Assembly (NCBI GenBank): GCA_035527715.1
Contig: DATKZY010000057.1
Location: 1-23,093, forward strand
Length of the DNA stretch: 23,093 nt
Source of the DNA: DSUN01 sp035527715
GTDB lineage: Bacteria > Planctomycetota > PUPC01 > DSUN01
Reading direction: 5' to 3'
The notes below the pieces were generated by a model. It saw only the letters and a list, made by a program, of their open reading frames with translations. It was not told the origin of the DNA and searched no databases. Each line of letters starts with the position of its first letter. The stretch's first letter is position 1. Shown one piece after another: positions 13,977-21,290 of the stretch. A program made the position numbers and the translations under genes.

Positions 13977-16900
13977 TCAGCGGTCCGCGACCCCTGAGCG
14001 CCGCGCCCGGGTCCGCCGCCGCCGGGCCAGGGCCACCAGCCCCCCGCCCAGGAGGAGCAGCGTGCAGGGCTCGGGGATGAAGGCCGACTCGACGGTGAGC
14101 CGCAGCAACGCCCCGGAGTCGGTTTCCCTCGACGCGAGCCCGAAGTTGTACGAGGTGTCGCTCGACGTGCGCGAGAGCAGGAGGCTCACCATGCCGTTCG
14201 TGTCGGTCTTCAGGAAGTCGACCAGGGCGCCCGCCGTGGCGGCATTCGTGAGAATGATCGAGTAGGGCGTGGAGGGGTCCTGAGCGGGGACACTGATGGT
14301 GCCGAGAACAACGCCGGCGTAGACGTTGGCGGCTTCGAATCCCAGGCCGGTCTCGACGTTGGCCGGGGCGTTGGCCCAGGTGATGAGCGTCTCGCCCCAG
14401 TCCTCGGCGAGGTTCCCGGTGCCCGTGTAGCCGTCTATGAGGCCGTAGACGTTGAGGGTGAAGGCCCTCGGGCCGCCGCTGCTGTCGTTGCGGTTCACAA
14501 AGAACTCGATCTCGGCATCAAGGAGATCGCCGGCCTCGATGGCGGGCAGGTCGAAGCGGATGTAGCCCTTGCGGCAATACCCGTCGTTTGCATCCTTGAG
14601 CAGGATCGAGTTGTCACCGCCGTAGTTCTGGTCCGGGGTGCTGCGTCGGACGTAGGAGTCGGCGGCGGGGGAGAACTCGAGAACCTCGGTCGGCGGGGGC
14701 GGGGGCGTGGGGCCGAGGACGTTGAGGGGCGAGGTGCCCGACGCGAGCGCGGCGACCTGGGCCGGCGTGAGGGCCTGGTTGTAGACCGACACGTCGTCCA
14801 TCCGCCCCTCCCAGGGGTTCTTGGCCCCGGTGCCGAGGGCAAAGTCGGGCTGGTTGCTCAGGCTGCCCACGACGGTGCCGAACTTGTTGCCGGCGGGGAC
14901 CGGCGTGTCGAGGGCGCCGCCGATGTACAGCTTGAAGGGCTGCCCGCTCTCCCACACCATCACGACGTGCTGCCAGGACGTGGTTTGAACGCCCGAGGCG
15001 GACTCGTAGGTGTAGGCGGTGCCGCCGATGGTCAGGCCGGCCTTGATGACGTTCGTTCCGCCGCCGTCGGCGCCGGCCGAGTCGTAGCGGACGCCCCACC
15101 AGTCCTGGTTCGTGCCCTCGGACACTCGGCCTCCGAAGAAGCCGCGGTCCTGGCCCGTGGCGTTGGACTTCACCCAGGCGGAGAAGGTGATGGCGCTCCC
15201 GCCCTCGAAGTAGTGCTCGAGGGTCGGCACGTTCACGTAGTTGGTCGTGCCCGTGAAGTCCAGGCACTGCCCGCTGCCGATCGCGGCCGGGTAGTCGGGC
15301 TGGTAGGCCACCCCGCTGGGCAGGGCGCCGTCGTGGCCGTTGGGCGACTGGTCCGCGACGGTGCCGTCGAAGTTCCAGTAGCCCACCAGCCCGGCCCGCG
15401 CCTGGGTGGGAGCCAGCAGGAGGAGCAGGCCGAGCAGCGCCACGAGGCCCCGTGCGCCGCCGCGGACCGTGGAGCCGCGCCCGGCCCGGCGTCGCCGCCT
15501 TCGGGCCAGGGCCACCAGCCCCCCGCCCAGGAGGAGCAGCGTGGCCGGCTCGGGGATGACGCCGGTGTACTCGAGCTGTAGCGCCTCGCCGCCGGCGACT
15601 GCCACGAGGCTATACGCGAAGGCCGGCCCGTCCGGCCCCGACAGGCTGAGGCCTGTGGCCGTGATGCTGTTGGCCATCAGGACGTCGAACAGGTCGCCGA
15701 TGGTCGGCGTGTACGGGCTGAGGAGCGACACGTCGAGATAGCCCGCGAGGGTCGCGGCGCCGTGGACGGTGAGCAGGTCGAAGGTCGTGAGGTCCGCGAT
15801 CTCGATCTCGAGCCGCGCGGAGGAGCCCTGGGTGTAGGTGCCCCAGATGTCGGTGGTGCCGATGGATGTCCCGGGCGCGAGGGTCCCCGTGCCGGTGTTG
15901 GCGAGGTTCATGTTGCTCGCCGAGGCGCCGAAGGTGCCCACGTGAAGTGTCCCGCCGTTCCAGGTGAACACCCCGGTGCCGCCGCCCCTCTGGATGGTGT
16001 TGGCGGTGAGGGTGCCGCCGTCGAGGAGGATCGTGCCCTTGGCCGCGCCGGTACCGCCCCTCTGGCCGAGGGTGATGGTGCCGGCGATGAACTGGCCGCC
16101 GTAGAGCTCGAGGGTGCCTTCGCCCTGGTTGTCGCCATCCGTGCCGCTGGCCGTCTGGCCCAGGATGACCGACGTGGCATCGAATGTGCCCGCGCCGATC
16201 TTCAGGAAGCCGAAGCCATCGCCGGTATTGGTGTCGGCGGCCTTGTAGCCCACGACCAGGTTAGTGACCCGGGCGTCCACGCTCCCGCCCCGCAGGTCAA
16301 CGGTGCCCCTCGCAGCAGTGCCCGTGCCGCTGGCGCTGTTGTAGCCGATGCGGAACGTGCCCAGGCGGCTGATGCCGCCGGACGTGCCCCGGATCGTGAC
16401 GCTGTTGAGGCTGGGGTCGGAGAAGTCGGCCAGGTTGAACTCCATCGTGGCGATGCCCTTCGCGCCCGCCACCGTCAGGCTGCTGACGTTGAGGGTGTTC
16501 GTGCGCCCAAGCTCCAGCAGGTTGTTGTAGTTCCCGAGGCCGACCGAGGTGGAGTTGGCGATGAGGATGCTGGTGGCGTTGATCACGTTGTTCTGGGCCA
16601 GGTACAGCTCCCCGCGCGGCCAGTCCTGCGTGCTTCCGCCCGTCACCGTGCCGATGCCCAGCGTGGCCAGGTAAGCGTTGAAGGTGCCGACCTCTGTAAG
16701 GTCGAGGAACCCGCCCAACTGGCCCGCCGTAGACGGGTTCGCGGTCCTGAGCCCGAGATACAGGTTCACTCGGGTCGTCGTGCCGATCGTCAGGTTGCCG
16801 TTCTTGAATGCGGCGTGGACGTCGGTGCCCCGGTTCCGGTTCACCCGCACCTCGCCCACCTCGCCTGTCACAGTCAGGGTATTGCCGCCCAGGTCGGTGG

Positions 16901-17216
16901 TGTGGTAGTTGCCCGTGGTGTTCTGGTATTCGATGCCGGCGATGGAGCGGGTGGAGTTGACGACGTTGGTCGTCGTGCCTGCGGCGGGTGCGGCGCCCGT
17001 GCTGGTGAACAGGGCGGAGTCAGCCGTCCCGGGCGGGGTGGGGGTGCCGGACCAGTTGCCGGCGGTGCCCCAGTTGTTGTCGCCCGCGGCGGCGCCCGTC
17101 CAGTTGATGACTGCAGCGGAGGCATTGAAGGCCACCGCGAGGCACAGGAGGATGGCCGCGGCCATTGCGGCGACAAAGCCCCCAACACGCCGACACGACG
17201 AGCGATGACCTGCCAT
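13977..17216 (-). CDS. Tandem PEP-CTERM protein: two surface proteins in one reading frame
   Basis: This 1079-residue protein starts at the ATG at 17216, eight bases after AAGGAGG. Its first part has a signal peptide (about 1-37), then Gly/Thr/Asn-rich beta-strand repeats of the autotransporter-associated kind (about 40-540), then a complete PEP-CTERM tail: IPEPATLLLLGGGLVALA (554-571) and an Arg cluster. Without a stop the frame continues into a second hydrophobic, signal-like segment (GTG-encoded residue 592 to about 608, ending TQARAG). A LamG-type domain (about 609-825, with GYWNFDG and WQHVVMVW), a DNRLRE domain (about 838-1045, with ADSYVRRSTPDQNYGG and KGYIRFDLPAI) and a second PEP-CTERM tail (IPEPCTLLLLGGGLVALA at 1047-1064) follow. 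PEP-CTERM proteins are processed by an exosortase, which is not in this window. Internal initiation at the GTG at 15443 is possible. Confidence 0.85.
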   Translation of the reverse strand: MAGHRSSCRRVGGFVAAMAAAILLCLAVAFNASAAVINWTGAAAGDNNWGTAGNWSGTPTPPGTADSALFTSTGAAPAAGTTTNVVNSTRSIAGIEYQNTTGNYHTTDLGGNTLTVTGEVGEVRVNRNRGTDVHAAFKNGNLTIGTTTRVNLYLGLRTANPSTAGQLGGFLDLTEVGTFNAYLATLGIGTVTGGSTQDWPRGELYLAQNNVINATSILIANSTSVGLGNYNNLLELGRTNTLNVSSLTVAGAKGIATMEFNLADFSDPSLNSVTIRGTSGGISRLGTFRIGYNSASGTGTAARGTVDLRGGSVDARVTNLVVGYKAADTNTGDGFGFLKIGAGTFDATSVILGQTASGTDGDNQGEGTLELYGGQFIAGTITLGQRGGTGAAKGTILLDGGTLTANTIQRGGGTGVFTWNGGTLHVGTFGASASNMNLANTGTGTLAPGTSIGTTDIWGTYTQGSSARLEIEIADLTTFDLLTVHGAATLAGYLDVSLLSPYTPTIGDLFDVLMANSITATGLSLSGPDGPAFAYSLVAVAGGEALQLEYTGVIPEPATLLLLGGGLVALARRRRRRAGRGSTVRGGARGLVALLGLLLLLAPTQARAGLVGYWNFDGTVADQSPNGHDGALPSGVAYQPDYPAAIGSGQCLDFTGTTNYVNVPTLEHYFEGGSAITFSAWVKSNATGQDRGFFGGRVSEGTNQDWWGVRYDSAGADGGGTNVIKAGLTIGGTAYTYESASGVQTTSWQHVVMVWESGQPFKLYIGGALDTPVPAGNKFGTVVGSLSNQPDFALGTGAKNPWEGRMDDVSVYNQALTPAQVAALASGTSPLNVLGPTPPPPPTEVLEFSPAADSYVRRSTPDQNYGGDNSILLKDANDGYCRKGYIRFDLPAIEAGDLLDAEIEFFVNRNDSSGGPRAFTLNVYGLIDGYTGTGNLAEDWGETLITWANAPANVETGLGFEAANVYAGVVLGTISVPAQDPSTPYSIILTNAATAGALVDFLKTDTNGMVSLLLSRTSSDTSYNFGLASRETDSGALLRLTVESAFIPEPCTLLLLGGGLVALARRRRTRARRSGVADR
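14023..14063 (-). repeat. 41-bp direct repeat, copy at the second PEP-CTERM tail
   Basis: This 41-base stretch encodes TLLLLGGGLVALAR and is identical to 15502-15542. The copies are 1479 bases apart, which is exactly 493 codons. Confidence 0.9.
15502..15542 (-). repeat. 41-bp direct repeat, copy at the first PEP-CTERM tail
   Basis: Identical to 14023-14063 and in the same reading frame, so recombination between the copies would remove the second protein precisely and keep the frame. Confidence 0.9.
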
Positions 17217-17375
17217 GGCGCGGTCCTCCTTATTCATGCCTTGGGCGCCCCTGCCGCACAGTCCTGGAGCGACAGGGACGGACAGCCTCCTCGAGTCCTG
17301 GGCCGTTCCCCGGCGCGCGGCGGCAGGCTCGGTCGGGCATAGCGTTGCACGTCTGGGCGCCGCCGCCGCACTGGG

Positions 17376-17410
17376 CGCACCCATCCCGACAGGGTCGGGC
17401 GAGCCCAGGA
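17376..17410. repeat. Palindromic stem in the PEP-CTERM leader
   Basis: CCCGAC-AGG-GTCGGG (17385-17399) forms a 6-bp stem, extended outward by GGGCGCAC...GCGAGCCC with imperfect pairing. It resembles the REP-like elements elsewhere in the window but has no second copy here. A regulatory role in the leader is possible. Confidence 0.4.
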
Positions 17411-17505
17411 GCCCTATGTCTATTTCGTGGCGCGGCTATTGCCGCGTCGGGGGCCTTCGCTCTCGCGCGTCCGCCCGCGTCGCCCGCGGGACGTGTAATG
17501 CCATA

Positions 17506-17534
17506 ATGATACTCTCCTGACTCCGGGGAGTCAA
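17506..17534 (-). promoter_or_regulatory. Promoter of the tandem PEP-CTERM gene
   Basis: TTGACT (17529-17534) and TATCAT (17506-17511) on the minus strand are 17 bases apart. Transcription would start near 17499, about 280 bases before the ATG at 17216. Confidence 0.55.
17518..17533. promoter_or_regulatory. Palindrome overlapping the -35: candidate operator
   Basis: TGACTCC-GG-GGAGTCA is a perfect 7+7 palindrome. It covers most of the -35 and part of the spacer of the PEP-CTERM promoter, where a dimeric repressor could block RNA polymerase. The regulator is unknown. Confidence 0.45.
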
Positions 17535-17588
17535 CACGAGTTTGTGGTGGGAACGCGCCCTCCGGCCCTGGCTGTCCGGGCCTGCCGC

Positions 17589-17616
17589 TTGACTCGTCCC
17601 GCCGAGCGCGTATAGT
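17589..17616 (+). promoter_or_regulatory. Sigma-70-like promoter of the GH42-like gene
   Basis: TTGACT (17589-17594) and TATAGT (17611-17616) are 16 bases apart. Transcription would start near 17623, giving a leader of about 48 bases that ends in GGAGG (17661-17665), five bases before the ATG. Confidence 0.7.
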
Positions 17617-17670
17617 GCAGTGGGCCGGGTGTTGCGCACGTGATGATCGCTGGCCCACATGGAGGACGCT

Positions 17671-20600
17671 ATGAGTCTGCTTCGCAGTCGAGCCGTGTGT
17701 CTGGCCGTCGCATCGAGCCTTGCGGCGTCGGCCCTCGCCGCCGAGAAGCCGATTCGCCTCATCGCCGAGGCGGAGGATTTCAAGGTGACGAGCGGCGACT
17801 GGAAGGTGATGCCCTATCCCGAGAACTACTTTGCCGCGACGTTCGCCATCTGCTTCCTGTCGCGCATGGCCTGCCTGAGCGCGCCGGCCCAGGTGCCCGC
17901 AGGCGAAGAGGCCATCGCGACGCAAGAGGTCACGATTCCCTACGACGGCGAGTTCCAGGTGTTCGCACGGTACGAGCAGCCGTTCAACTTCTCCGCCGAG
18001 TTCACGGTCGAGATCGAGCAGGGGGGGAAGGCGGTCTATCGCCAGGCATTCGGGCGGCTCGAAGACCCCAAGATCTGGGCGCTCAACGGGCACAAGCGCG
18101 TGCCGATGGAGCGCTACAGTTGGGGCGGGACGGACAACATCGTGTGGCAGGTGAAGGACGCCGCGAAGCTTGCGGCCGGCCCCGCCACGCTCCGCCTCAT
18201 CGCCGGGCCGCAGCTCGAATCTGTAGGCGGGACGTCTCCGTCCCGCGAGAGGGCAATGGCCGCCGAACGCCACGTGGACGTGCTCTGCCTCACGAACGAT
18301 TCCGATGGCCTCAAGGCCCAGGAGAAGACGAAGTACCTGGAGCTCGACGGCTGGCTCGTCCAGGACGGCGACCTCTTCGTGCGCTTCACGAACCCCAGGA
18401 GCGGTCTCGGCCCGTGCATCCCAGTCGTCCAGCCCTTCCCGGGCGGCCAGCACTCGCCCTACTACGTCCACGTCCGCGACTGGCCGACGACACAAGTGCT
18501 GAAGAGCGGCCTGCTTGTGTCGGAAACGAAGTATCTCCTCACCGGCCCCCGCTCGACCGCGGTCCGGCCCGACGAGTTGGCCCCCGTCCTCGACCCCGCG
18601 GCGTTCAAGACCATCCCCGACTCCGAGTGGCTCCAGCCCGGCGAGCGCTCGGGCTGGGTGCCGATGGGCCAGGCGCTCGATGCCCTGAACAACTCCCAGT
18701 GGTTCCCCGTCGCCAAGTACAAGGATGCCAAGCAGAAAGAGCTGGACCTCGAGCTGGAGTTCGCCATCCCCACCCGCCGCGGGCGGCTGGACAGGATTCG
18801 CACCGTCCGTGTGAAGGGGGTGCCTGCCTACTGCTCGCCCGTGACCTTCGAGATTCCCGGGAACGTGACGGTGAACCAGACGATCCGCACGGAAGTCGAG
18901 GCGCTGGAATGGCTCAAGCGGGAGATCCGGCGCTTCCGGAGCCGGGGCGCCGTGCCCAAGCGGTTCGCCATCTACGGCCTGATGGCCTTCAGCGGCGCGA
19001 TGCGGCAGGAGGGGGAGATAGGCCGCCTGGCGACCGAGATCGCCCTGGCCCTCGGCCACAACACGATGACGCCCCTGTGCAGCGCGTGGACCGAGCGCCT
19101 CGGCGTGCCGCCCCAGCGGGCCGCCATCGCCGCCCACTGGTATCCCTCGAAACTCGATGCCTTCAGGAAAACCGTTGAGGAGGCGGACAAGAAGGGCAGC
19201 CTGAAGCAGATCAAGATCGTGAGCTACGGCGACGAAATCCACATCCCGCCCGCCGCGGGCAACGACGACAGGTTCAACGCCTGGCTCGCCCAGCGCCGCG
19301 TGGACCTCGGCGGAAGGGTGAGCTACGCGACCTCCAAGGAGCGCGAGAACCCCTTCTTCTACTACGCCACCCTGTTCGACCTCGAGACCGGCATGCAGCA
19401 ATATGCCGACGCCACCCGCTGGCTCGAGGAACGCGCGGGCAAGGACATCCTCACGGGCGCCAACTACTCGCCGCACGCCAACTACCTCGTGACGGATCTC
19501 CAATGGGTGCGGCCATTCAAGATGCGGGCCATGACCATGCCCTGGAGCGAGGACTACGTCGCCCAGATCCCCGAGTTCAGCTTCCAGGTCGTCGGCTACC
19601 TCACCTCGGCCTTCCGCTGCGGCGCCAAGTACCGCCGCCTGCCCATCATGATTTATGTCATGCCTCACTGGCCGAACAGCATCCCCCGCGATTTCCGCCT
19701 CTCCTTCTACACCTGCGTCGCGCACGGGGCGACGAAGGTGAACTACTTCTGCGCCTCGCCCCTCGCCACGGGCGCCACCGAGAACTATATCTCGACTGAG
19801 GGCCTGGACATGTGGCGAGCGGTCCACGACACGACGCACGACGCCGGCACCTTCGAGGACTACGTGCTCGACGGCACCGTCCGCCCCGCCCGCGTCGGCC
19901 TGCTCCTCTCCTCGGTGGATGAGCTTCTGACGGGCGACAGCAACTTCAAGGGCGCGATCCACAACGCCGAGCGCAAGGCCATCTACTTCGCGCTCCGCCA
20001 CGCACAGGTGCCCGTGGACTTCCTGACCGAGGACGACGTAATTGGCGGCCTGGCAAAGGACTACAAGGTCATCTACCTCACCCAGCAATACGTCCACTCG
20101 AAGGCCCTCAAGGCCCTCACGGCCTGGGCGGAGGCAGGCGGCACAGTCGTTGCCCTGTGCGGCGGCGGGTTCACCAACGAATTCAAGGGCCCGAACCCCG
20201 ACGCCGAGGCCCTCTACGGCGTCAAGAGCGGCGGCATCCAGAAGGACGAGAAGCTCACGCAAATCCTTGCCAAGCAAGACCTTGCACCGTCGGTGCCCGT
20301 GGCCGTCGCCAAGTGGGGCGAGGGCGAGAAGGCGGTCTCCGCCGAGGCCATCGCCTGGCGGCAGGCGCTGGAGCCCAAGGACGGCAAGGTCCTCGGCACG
20401 TTCGCCGACGGCAAGCCCGCGGTCATCGAGAAGCGCCACGGGAAGGGCAGGGCGGTCCTCTTCGCCTTCCTCCCCGGCCTGGCCTATCTCAAGAGCGGGC
20501 TGCCACTGATGCCGCCCGACCGGGGCGCCACCGAGCGTGCCTCCGCCCACTTCCTGCCCACGGGCATGGACGCCAAGCTCCGCCGCGCCCTGGTGGACGA

Positions 20601-20880
20601 CTTCCTGCCGGCCGACTTCGCCCGCCCCGTCGAGTGCAGCGAGACGTTAGTCGAGACCACTGTTATAGATACGGAGAAGCCGTCGCCCCGCCTCGCCGTG
20701 CCGCTGATGAACTACACGGGCAAGCCCATCCGCGCCCTCACCGTCAAGGTGCGGGGCGTGCCGAGCGCCGCCTCGGTCCGAAGCGTCGAGCAGACGCGTC
20801 TGCGGCCCAAGTTCGAGGGCGACGTGATGACCCTGACCCTGCCGCTCGACGTGGCCGACATGCTCCTGATTGACCGCTGA
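17671..20880 (+). CDS. Secreted GH42-like glycoside hydrolase with an N-terminal carbohydrate-binding-like domain
   Basis: This 1069-residue protein starts at the ATG at 17671, with GGAGG five bases upstream; the ATG at 17659 has no ribosome site. Residues 1-23 are a signal peptide (ASALAA). The N-terminal part (about 27-205, beginning RLIAEAEDF) looks like a carbohydrate-binding beta-sandwich. The large middle (about 420-735) is probably a TIM-barrel catalytic region. Residues 741-900 match the trimerisation/amidotransferase-like domain of GH42 proteins: RVGLLLSSVDELL, YFALRHAQVPVDFLTEDDV, KVIYLTQQYV, LTAWAEAGGTVVALCGGGF. A beta-rich end follows. Release of galactose-type sugars is inferred from this architecture; catalytic Glu residues were not assigned. 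A REP palindrome is translated at residues 185-193. The gene is transcribed away from the PEP-CTERM gene. Confidence 0.85.
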   Translation: MSLLRSRAVCLAVASSLAASALAAEKPIRLIAEAEDFKVTSGDWKVMPYPENYFAATFAICFLSRMACLSAPAQVPAGEEAIATQEVTIPYDGEFQVFARYEQPFNFSAEFTVEIEQGGKAVYRQAFGRLEDPKIWALNGHKRVPMERYSWGGTDNIVWQVKDAAKLAAGPATLRLIAGPQLESVGGTSPSRERAMAAERHVDVLCLTNDSDGLKAQEKTKYLELDGWLVQDGDLFVRFTNPRSGLGPCIPVVQPFPGGQHSPYYVHVRDWPTTQVLKSGLLVSETKYLLTGPRSTAVRPDELAPVLDPAAFKTIPDSEWLQPGERSGWVPMGQALDALNNSQWFPVAKYKDAKQKELDLELEFAIPTRRGRLDRIRTVRVKGVPAYCSPVTFEIPGNVTVNQTIRTEVEALEWLKREIRRFRSRGAVPKRFAIYGLMAFSGAMRQEGEIGRLATEIALALGHNTMTPLCSAWTERLGVPPQRAAIAAHWYPSKLDAFRKTVEEADKKGSLKQIKIVSYGDEIHIPPAAGNDDRFNAWLAQRRVDLGGRVSYATSKERENPFFYYATLFDLETGMQQYADATRWLEERAGKDILTGANYSPHANYLVTDLQWVRPFKMRAMTMPWSEDYVAQIPEFSFQVVGYLTSAFRCGAKYRRLPIMIYVMPHWPNSIPRDFRLSFYTCVAHGATKVNYFCASPLATGATENYISTEGLDMWRAVHDTTHDAGTFEDYVLDGTVRPARVGLLLSSVDELLTGDSNFKGAIHNAERKAIYFALRHAQVPVDFLTEDDVIGGLAKDYKVIYLTQQYVHSKALKALTAWAEAGGTVVALCGGGFTNEFKGPNPDAEALYGVKSGGIQKDEKLTQILAKQDLAPSVPVAVAKWGEGEKAVSAEAIAWRQALEPKDGKVLGTFADGKPAVIEKRHGKGRAVLFAFLPGLAYLKSGLPLMPPDRGATERASAHFLPTGMDAKLRRALVDDFLPADFARPVECSETLVETTVIDTEKPSPRLAVPLMNYTGKPIRALTVKVRGVPSAASVRSVEQTRLRPKFEGDVMTLTLPLDVADMLLIDR
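18223..18246. repeat. REP-like palindrome inside the GH42-like coding sequence
   Basis: GTAGGCGGGACGTCTCCGTC followed by CCGC folds as GCGGGAC-GTCTCC-GTCCCGC (18227-18246) and matches the arms of the doublet at 3618-3695. Here it is read as VGGTSPSR in the gene's own frame. Confidence 0.75.
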
Positions 20881-20954
20881 GGCGAGTGGCGCTTTTTGGG
20901 CTCATCCGACCCGAGCGATCATCCGCGCGGCTCTCGACACGCGTCTCGCCCATC

Positions 20955-20990
20955 AGGCGCTCACCCGTGCGCCACGGGGGGTGAGCGCCT
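20955..20990. repeat. AGGCGCTCACC palindrome, copy 1
   Basis: AGGCGCTCA pairs with TGAGCGCCT, and CCCGTG pairs with CACGGG inside, giving a 15-bp stem with a 3-base bulge and a CGC loop. It starts about 75 bases after the stop of the GH42-like gene and may limit readthrough or protect the mRNA end. Confidence 0.7.
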
Positions 20991-21084
20991 AGCGGGGGGC
21001 GGCGGAGCAAATGCCGTGATGGCCGTAAGAGCCCAATCTGCCGAAGGTTACAGCCAGTGGGAAGTCCCACGCAGTCAGCTAGTT

Positions 21085-21130
21085 GCGCTAGGCGCTCACG
21101 TGTGCGCAATGGGAGGTGAGCGCCTAGCGC
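21085..21130. repeat. AGGCGCTCACC palindrome, copy 2
   Basis: GCGCTAGGCGCTCAC (21085-21099) and its perfect complement (21116-21130) form a 15-bp stem around a 16-base loop. It shares the arm sequence with copy 1 about 130 bases upstream, but the loops differ. Confidence 0.7.
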
Positions 21131-21144
21131 GGGCGCCCGGGGGG

Positions 21145-21185
21145 GCGGCTCCGGGTGATCGCGTCAGGCGGATGAGCCGCTTTTT
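21145..21185 (+). terminator. Possible rho-independent terminator
   Basis: GCGGCTC (21145-21151) pairs with GAGCCGC (21174-21180) and is followed directly by TTTTT. The loop of 22 bases is long and the distance from the GH42-like stop is about 265 bases, so confidence is low. Confidence 0.3.
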
Positions 21186-21214
21186 GGACATCCAGGTGCT
21201 GTTTTTTGGACATC
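21181..21214. repeat. Direct repeat TTTTTGGACATC, 22 bases apart
   Basis: TTTTTGGACATC occurs at 21181-21192 and 21203-21214. Repeats spaced two helical turns apart are typical of the ends of IS21-type elements, but no transposase is near. Confidence 0.45.
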
Positions 21215-21290
21215 GCTTCCGGATGGGCAGCGGCGCGCGGACGGCTTGAGGGTTGCCACGCGCGGGTCGCCGGAAACCCGGCCCCGCCTG

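Larger units (their letters stand above)
17217..17670. other. Divergent intergenic region with a long structured leader
   Basis: The gap between two divergent genes holds the minus-strand promoter (17506-17534) with an overlapping palindrome, the plus-strand promoter (17589-17616), and a leader of about 280 bases for the PEP-CTERM gene. The leader is rich in short stems, including CCCGAC/GTCGGG (17385-17399) and GCGGC/GCCGC (about 17430-17446). Short frames in it are not convincing genes. Confidence 0.65.
20881..21290. other. Gene-free stretch with two palindromes, a possible terminator and an IS-like end
   Basis: The 410 bases lie between two convergent genes. No credible coding frame is seen. 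The content is two copies of a long palindrome (20955-20990 and 21085-21130), a hairpin followed by T5 (21145-21185), and a 12-base direct repeat (21181-21214). Confidence 0.7.

Noticed and set aside
15762..17342. A 526-codon plus-strand frame antisense to the PEP-CTERM gene
   Set aside because: Val/Gly/Ala-biased shadow without motifs. The minus frame has a signal peptide, repeats and PEP-CTERM tails.
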